From contig JACKIM010000002.1 in assembly GCA_020638465.1 (NCBI GenBank), forward strand, positions 496,001 through 560,000: a stretch of DNA of 64,000 nt, in the 5' to 3' direction. The position numbers were made by a program, and so were the translations under genes. The stretch is from Geminicoccaceae bacterium (GTDB taxonomy: Bacteria > Pseudomonadota > Alphaproteobacteria > Geminicoccales > Geminicoccaceae). Below, piece by piece: positions 60,700 to 64,000 of this stretch (within the stretch, counting starts at the first letter, position 1; the number at the start of each line of letters is the position of its first letter). The notes under the pieces were generated by a model. That model had not been told where the DNA came from and made no database searches. It worked only from the letters and a program-made list of their open reading frames with translations.

Positions 60700-61041
60700 G
60701 CGATCCTGGCCGGCAGCACCCGGTCGCCGATGAACCTGTTCTCCGAAACGATGCCGGTGCGGCCTCGAAGGTGAGGCGGGCGCGAAGGCGGCCGGGAGCC
60801 GATGTCGCCGCACGGCGACTGACATTCCGCTGACAGGTCGTCAACGGCGGGATTCCAGATTGGTTGTGAAACCGTCGGTCGCGATAACCTTCCGGGCAGG
60901 ATCGGACCGTCGAACCGAACCGCCCGCATCCGGCGAACAGGCTGGTCCCATCAAGGTTACGATATTACCGAAATGGTGATGACCTGAACTTGTCAACTGT
61001 TCCGCATGGCGGAACGGTCACCTGCATGGACAAGGAAGGGG
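60700..61041. other. intergenic region with an inverted repeat near tRNA-Asn
   Basis: About 340 bases without a gene. An exact 7-base inverted repeat GTTCCGC-ATG-GCGGAAC lies at 60999-61015, about 25 bases past the 3' end of the minus-strand tRNA, and may end its transcript. Nothing else is evident. Confidence 0.4.
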
Positions 61042-61117
61042 TGGCTCCCCGGGCCGGACTCGAACCAGCGACCCAGCGGTTAACAGCCGCTTGCTCTACC
61101 AACTGAGCTACCGAGGA
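61042..61117 (-). tRNA. tRNA-Asn (anticodon GUU)
   Basis: On the minus strand the acceptor stem is TCCTCGG/CCGGGGA, the anticodon arm AGCGG-CTGTTAA-CCGCT gives anticodon GTT, and the encoded CCA is at 61042-61044. Confidence 0.95.
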
Positions 61118-61198
61118 ACAGCGAGCGCTCTATTACAGACGGAATCGGCTCTTGCCAACCCGTTATCGCGAAAAATTTGTCCGAAATTGGAGGGACAA

Positions 61199-62332
61199 TC
61201 ACGTCAGCCCGACTGCGAAGGTGGCAAGCTTCCCGAGATCCGGAATGACGCCGAGGCCGGAGCTTTCCGGGATATGCACGCGCCCGTCGACCAGTTCGAG
61301 ATGATCGTCGGCGATTTGAGATCGCAGCGGATTGGGGTTGGCGTCATACTCCAGAAGGCCATCACCTCCGACTGCCGCGAGCAGATGCAGGGATGCGAGC
61401 TGGCCGATGCCGCCGGCAAGCCAGTGCGGGCAGAATGTACGTCCGGCATCGACTGCCGCGCGGGCGACCGGCAGGTTGCCGCTGATGCCACCCCACTTGC
61501 TCACATCCGGCTGGATGACGCCAAGGCCGCCCGCCTCGATGGCTTCGTATAGCTGCCGGCCGCGCAGGTTCTCTCCCGCAGCGATGCGAAGCGGCGAGCG
61601 TCGGGCGAGTTGATGCCAGTCATCGGCTGAAGCATCCGCACGGATCGGCTCTTCGTACCAGTGAAGATTGAAGCGGGCCATGTCCTCGCTCATGGCGATC
61701 GCCGTTTCGAGGTCGTAGGCCATGTTGGCATCGACGCACAGGATGACATCATCGCCAAGGGTTTCGCGCAAGGCCGCAAGATTGTGCAGATCGCGCTCGC
61801 GACCGAAGCCGATCTTGAGCTTGAAGGCGCGGTGCCCCTGCTCGAAGCGTTCCCGTGCCAGTTTCTCCGGGTTGTCCGGATTGAGCCCGCTGGCATAGGC
61901 CGGTATCGTATCGAGCCTGGCCCCGCCCAGCAGGGCGCAGAGGGGCACGTCCGCCTTGCGTGCGGCGAGATCCCAAAGGGCGATGTCGATGCCTGCCAGG
62001 GCCTGGGCAAGCGGTCCCACATCACCGGTCTGGATGGCCAGCATCTCCAGTCGTGCCTGGGTCTCGAAGAAGGCGGCGGCCGGATCTTCGAAGCTGCGGC
62101 CGACCAGGGCCGGAGCGATGATCTCGTTGATCAGTCGCGCGCGATATTCGGCCGCGACAGTGGGCCAGTTGCACCAGGCCTCGCCCCAGCCCATGGCACC
62201 ATTGCTGTCGGTGACACGGACGAGCACGCATGGCCGGTCATGCATGGTTCCGAAACTGGTACGCAATGGGGTACGTATTGGTGCGCGATAGACCAGACCC
62301 TCGATCTGCACGGGTGTCACTGCTGTCGTCAT
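61199..62332 (-). CDS. mandelate racemase/muconate-lactonizing-enzyme family protein
   Basis: 377 residues from ATG at 62332. Motifs are the KxK pair in FKLKIGFGR (about 165-173), the metal ligands in LCVDANMAYD, YEEPIRA and AAGENLRG, and the likely base His in FCPHWLAGG with Asp in IQPDVSK. This points to the His-Asp mandelate-racemase subgroup, such as sugar-acid dehydratases. The exact substrate is not assigned. It faces away from the TRIC-like gene. Confidence 0.87.
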   Translation of the reverse strand: MTTAVTPVQIEGLVYRAPIRTPLRTSFGTMHDRPCVLVRVTDSNGAMGWGEAWCNWPTVAAEYRARLINEIIAPALVGRSFEDPAAAFFETQARLEMLAIQTGDVGPLAQALAGIDIALWDLAARKADVPLCALLGGARLDTIPAYASGLNPDNPEKLARERFEQGHRAFKLKIGFGRERDLHNLAALRETLGDDVILCVDANMAYDLETAIAMSEDMARFNLHWYEEPIRADASADDWHQLARRSPLRIAAGENLRGRQLYEAIEAGGLGVIQPDVSKWGGISGNLPVARAAVDAGRTFCPHWLAGGIGQLASLHLLAAVGGDGLLEYDANPNPLRSQIADDHLELVDGRVHIPESSGLGVIPDLGKLATFAVGLT

Positions 62333-62561
62333 GCCGAATGTCCTCCCCGACCGGCTGTACGGATATCGGGAATGCCAACGGGGAGGAAGGGATGTCAATG
62401 GCTGAGCTTTCCCTGTACGCGATCATTGCCGATCTGGACCAAAATTGGGGACGGGAGAGTGGCGGACACGGAAATCCCGGGGCAAGATTGTATTTTACCA
62501 GGGGGTCATCGGCATCTATGGCGTTGGGCGAAGTGTATCGATGCAGGGAGGTCCGGTCGGC

Positions 62562-63191
62562 ATGTTCGACAATCCGGTCTATATTGCTGATCTTCTCGCG
62601 GTGGCGGTGTTCGCGGCTTCGGGTGCTCTGGTCGCCAGCCGTGCCGAGATGGACATTACCGGGTTCGGTCTCCTGTCGACACTGACCGGCATCGGTGGAG
62701 GAACGCTGCGTGACGTCATTCTCGACCGGCCGGTCTTCTGGGTGGTGGATGCGTTGCCGCTCGTCGTCTGCATTGTCCTCGCGGTCCTGGTCTACTTCAC
62801 GGCACCGTCGATCCAGCGCCGCTATCCTGTCCTGTTGTGGCTCGATGCCGTGGGTATCGCCTTCTACGGGGTGCTCGGTTCGCAGATTGCGCTCGATCAG
62901 GGAGCCAATCCGCTCACGGCCATGGCACTCGGGATGATGACCGCCACATTTGGCGGCATGATCCGCGACGTGGTCAGCAACGAGATTCCCCTCATCCTCA
63001 AGCCGGAGATCTATGCGACGGCGGCACTGCTGGCCGCCTTTCTGCATGTCATGCTGACCGCGTTCGGCGTCCCGCTTTACCTGTCGGGCCTGCTGGCCGG
63101 CTCGGCCGGTTTTTCCCTGCGTGCGCTGACCATCCGCAAGGGGCTCGTCCTGCCGCGTTTCCATCCCCGGCCGGGTCGCGACTATCCCTGA
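62562..63191 (+). CDS. TRIC cation channel family protein (UPF0126/YadS-like)
   Basis: 209 residues from ATG at 62562. Two copies of the UPF0126 repeat are seen, each with a GGG/GGM-R-D motif: LTGIGGGTLRDVILDRP and MMTATFGGMIRDVVSNEIP, with about seven hydrophobic helices. These bacterial relatives of TRIC channels are membrane proteins; some conduct K+ or transport small molecules. Confidence 0.87.
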   Translation: MFDNPVYIADLLAVAVFAASGALVASRAEMDITGFGLLSTLTGIGGGTLRDVILDRPVFWVVDALPLVVCIVLAVLVYFTAPSIQRRYPVLLWLDAVGIAFYGVLGSQIALDQGANPLTAMALGMMTATFGGMIRDVVSNEIPLILKPEIYATAALLAAFLHVMLTAFGVPLYLSGLLAGSAGFSLRALTIRKGLVLPRFHPRPGRDYP

Positions 63192-63244
63192 CTCATCCGC
63201 CCGGAATTGCACCGTTGTCGCAGGAGGGATTTGCCGACGCCGCG

Positions 63245-63259
63245 TTAAACAAATGTTAA
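63245..63259. promoter_or_regulatory. CtrA binding box upstream of the GAF/PAS gene
   Basis: TTAA-ACAAATG-TTAA, a perfect match to TTAA-N7-TTAA, 69 bases before the ATG at 63328. It suggests direct control of this sensor gene by CtrA. Confidence 0.75.
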
Positions 63260-63327
63260 CCGCTAGAGATTACTCTTGCATTCGAGTTTACGACTGATGT
63301 CAACACGAGCCGCAAGAGATCACTGAA

Positions 63328-64000
63328 TGAATGTGACGGCCGCAGAACCGCCTCCATCCACATTTCCCTTTCCATGTTATCCCGATGAGCCTCAGCGCCT
63401 CGATCGCCTGAAGTCCTATGAAATCCTCGATACGCCCCCTGAGGAAGCTTATGACCGCATCACCAGGCTGGTTGCCGACCTGCTCGATGCGCCGATAGCC
63501 CTTGTCTCGCTGAGCGATGCCCAGCGGCAGTGGTTCAAGTCGATCGTCGGTGCTCCCGTCAGCGAAATTCCCCGTCACCGCTCGTTCTGCGGCCATGCCA
63601 TCCATGGCGGTGTGCAGATGGTCGTCGAGGACGCGTCGAGGGACGAGCGGTTCCGCGACAATCCGCTGGTCACGGGCGATCTCGGGATCCGCTTCTATGC
63701 GGGCTCGATTCTCAGGTCGCGCGACGGGTTCAACCTCGGCACGCTCTGTGCGTTGGACAATCGTGTCCGCAAGCTCTCTCGCGATCAGGCGGCGGTGCTG
63801 GAAGACCTGGCCCAGGTGATCGCCGACGAACTGGAGCTGCGGCAGGTGGCCACCCGGGCCGTCCGTGCGGAGCAGCGTCTCGTCGATGCCATCGAGGCCC
63901 TGCCCGATGGATTCGCGTTGTTCGACGCGGACGATCGGCTGCTGCAATGCAACTCCGCCTTCACGAGGGTTTTCGGTGAAACATGCAGTGTCATCCGTCC
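63328..64000 (+). CDS. GAF-PAS sensor protein (runs off the window end)
   Basis: The N-terminal 224 residues are visible from ATG at 63328; the gene continues past 64000. A GAF domain (about 22-165) has ALVSLSDAQRQWFKSIVGA, RSFCGHAI, VVEDASRDERFRDNPLVTG and FNLGTLCALD. The start of a PAS domain (AIEALPDGFALFDADDRLLQCN) follows after a helical linker. What output domain follows (histidine kinase or GGDEF) lies outside the window. The promoter holds a perfect CtrA box, so it may belong to the CtrA regulon. Confidence 0.85.

Overview
The window is GC-rich chromosomal DNA from an alphaproteobacterium, probably of the Rhodospirillales or a related order. The evidence is a CtrA response regulator whose promoter holds a perfect TTAA-N7-TTAA box, a GapR/DUF2312 protein, an ELM1-family protein, a choline transporter of the alphaproteobacterial ChoXWV type, and isolated fliI-fliJ next to ctrA. 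Three tRNAs are present: His(GUG), Ala(UGC) and Asn(GUU). Most of the window is ordinary, densely packed chromosome.

Layout. 0-8 kb: an SPFH/GYF protein, a zinc-ribbon membrane protein, a Gfo/Idh/MocA dehydrogenase, AroQ dehydroquinase, an AroE-like dehydrogenase and the choline ABC transporter. 8-24 kb: a GlxA-type regulator, a 2-hydroxyacid dehydrogenase with a HpcH/HpaI aldolase, UvrB, an esterase, a HerA-like ATPase, a LacI regulator divergent from a second AroE-like gene, a methyltransferase, a lipoprotein, a bactofilin, a CysZ/EI24 protein, a PfkB kinase and MetY. 24-36 kb: signalling and cell-cycle genes (degenerate histidine kinase, GGDEF-EAL protein, CtrA), an ELM1/sulfotransferase/glycosyltransferase-like trio, FliJ-FliI, RNase PH and RdgB.

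36.8-48.1 kb is a type III-B CRISPR (Cmr) island starting just after tRNA-Ala. It holds a compact cmr1-2-3-4-5-6 operon on the minus strand, a Cas10 (Cmr2) with an intact GGDD palm motif but no HD nuclease domain, and an N-terminally truncated Cas6. It also holds a short array (four repeats, three spacers) with an AT-rich leader and an intrinsic terminator made partly from the degenerate last repeat. Two related membrane-CARF proteins flank the array. One is fused at its N-terminus to a Csx16 domain, a family linked to cyclic-oligoadenylate breakdown. The other has been cut in two by an IS200/IS605 element. No cas1 or cas2 is visible. The leader-proximal spacer matches the host rdgB gene, 2 kb away, over 29 consecutive bases. 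In the inferred direction of transcription the crRNA would be sense to the rdgB mRNA, which would explain why it is tolerated.

48-64 kb returns to ordinary chromosome: a LysR regulator, an EamA transporter, an orphan xanthine-dehydrogenase-type large subunit with an enoyl-CoA hydratase, SSB, a molybdopterin oxidoreductase broken by three frameshifts, a kinase coupled to a divergent enolase paralogue, YkvA, GapR, a mandelate-racemase-family enzyme, a TRIC-family channel, and the start of a GAF/PAS sensor gene behind a second perfect CtrA box.

Taken together, the CRISPR island looks like a partly decayed but possibly still signalling type III system. With no HD nuclease in Cas10, its defence would depend on cOA-gated membrane effectors, one of which seems to carry its own off-switch. 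All family calls come from reading the sequence; no database search was run.
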